Source: an uncultured Bacillota bacterium
GTDB taxonomy: Bacteria; Bacillota; Clostridia; Peptostreptococcales; Anaerovoracaceae
NCBI GenBank assembly: GCA_949287115.1
Contig: CASEFF010000249.1
Location: 1-6,048 of the forward strand
Reading direction: 5' to 3'
Length of the DNA stretch: 6,048 bases
In this document: positions 5,541-6,048 of the stretch, piece after piece
Numbering within the stretch: the first letter of the stretch is position 1
How the letters are laid out: every line of letters begins with the position of its first letter
Made by a program: the position numbers and the translations under genes
The notes under the pieces: model-generated
Database searches by the model: none
The model's input: only the letters and a program-made list of their open reading frames with translations
Told to the model about the DNA's origin: nothing

Positions 5541-6048
5541 CTAATCCTTTTCAATATTATTACCGCTAACATGCTCTCCCGTTATGGAGAATATCACCCA
5601 TTCGGCGATATTGACGGCATGGTCGCTTATCCTCTCGAGATACTTCGCTATCATCAGCACATCCACGAAATACTCACCGCTGTCCTTGTCCTCAACGACG
5701 GCATTTATCAGATCATCCTTTACCTTTATGAAAAGATCATCTACCTTATCGTCCATTGCTATGACCTTATTGGCAAGCTCCATGTCCTTTCTGACGAAGG
5801 AGTCGACGCTTTCCGTCACCATCTGTATTGCAGTCTCCGCCATCACATTGATGTTGTCGTGATCGAAGCTTCCTCTATCCTCCTTTATGAACTCGGTTAT
5901 CTCGGCGATATCATAAGCCTGATCGCCTATACGCTCCATATCCGATATCATCTTTAGAGCAGATGATATGAGCCTGAGATCGCGGGCCACCGGCTGCTGC
6001 TGCAGCAGCAGTTTCAGGCAGGCGCTCTCTATCTCCCTTTCCCTGTCA
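5541..6048 (-). CDS. phoU: Phosphate signalling protein PhoU (3' part, 5' end outside the window)
   Basis: The last 168 residues are visible; the frame stays open to the window edge (first complete codon ends at 6047). PhoU is a cytoplasmic/peripheral protein of two three-helix bundles that links the Pst phosphate transporter to PhoR. The signature QQQPVARDLRLISSALKMI followed by DMERIGDQAYDIAEI is the conserved first-bundle motif with the metal-binding-type E/D-xx-R-x-x-D pattern. The equivalent second motif, LMIAKYLERISDHAVNIAEW, is near the C-terminus, so both bundles are represented. The internal GTG at 5990 falls within the conserved motif and is not the start. It lies directly upstream of phoB (2-base gap). 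By analogy pstSCAB genes are probably further upstream, outside the window. Confidence 0.93.
   Translation of the reverse strand, partial: DREREIESACLKLLLQQQPVARDLRLISSALKMISDMERIGDQAYDIAEITEFIKEDRGSFDHDNINVMAETAIQMVTESVDSFVRKDMELANKVIAMDDKVDDLFIKVKDDLINAVVEDKDSGEYFVDVLMIAKYLERISDHAVNIAEWVIFSITGEHVSGNNIEKD

Noticed and set aside
5994..6011. An 18-bp perfect palindrome CTGCTGCTGCAGCAGCAG
   Set aside because: It encodes LLLQQQ, part of the conserved PhoU motif before PVARDLRL. The symmetry follows from CTG and CAG codons and needs no separate function.

Overview
The window looks like chromosomal DNA from a Gram-positive anaerobe of the Clostridia (Bacillota). The reasons are strong AGGAGG-type ribosome binding sites, heavy use of ATA for isoleucine and AGG/AGA for arginine at moderate GC, a YnzC/DUF896 protein (a Bacillota family), a nifS-nifU pair, and a phoU-phoB-phoR order typical of Clostridia. 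The genus cannot be fixed from this sequence alone. All genes here have housekeeping or common regulatory functions. I see no mobile element, CRISPR array, tRNA, rRNA or defence system, and no stretch without a gene exceeds about 182 bases.

Left part (1-1694, minus strand): an iron-sulfur cluster pair, nifS (cysteine desulfurase, 97-1266) followed 3 bases later by nifU (scaffold protein, only its first 31 codons inside the window). The pair has its own sigma-A-like promoter in an AT-rich spacer. Upstream, also on the minus strand, is a small single-gene unit for a DUF896 protein with a near-consensus promoter (TTGACA-N17-TATCAT) and its own intrinsic terminator. The promoter position shows that its real start is probably the inner ATG at 1673.

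Middle (1780-3188, plus strand): a stand-alone FabF-like 3-oxoacyl-ACP synthase, transcribed divergently from the DUF896 gene. It has an extended -10 promoter overlapped by an imperfect inverted repeat. All catalytic residues are present, but there is an insertion of about 11 residues before the KxxxGH motif, and no other fatty acid genes lie beside it. It ends at a strong 13-bp stem terminator shared with the convergent pho genes.

Right part (3207-6048, minus strand): the phosphate-response genes phoU (3' part), phoB and phoR, tightly packed (2-base gap, then 8-base overlap). PhoU and PhoB look intact. The PhoR sensor kinase is interrupted by one in-frame TAA (4053-4055) inside its PAS domain. 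The frame is otherwise open for 553 codons and every kinase motif downstream is preserved. This is either a recent nonsense mutation or a sequence error, and it is the most notable feature of the window. I find no convincing evidence for an undescribed system.
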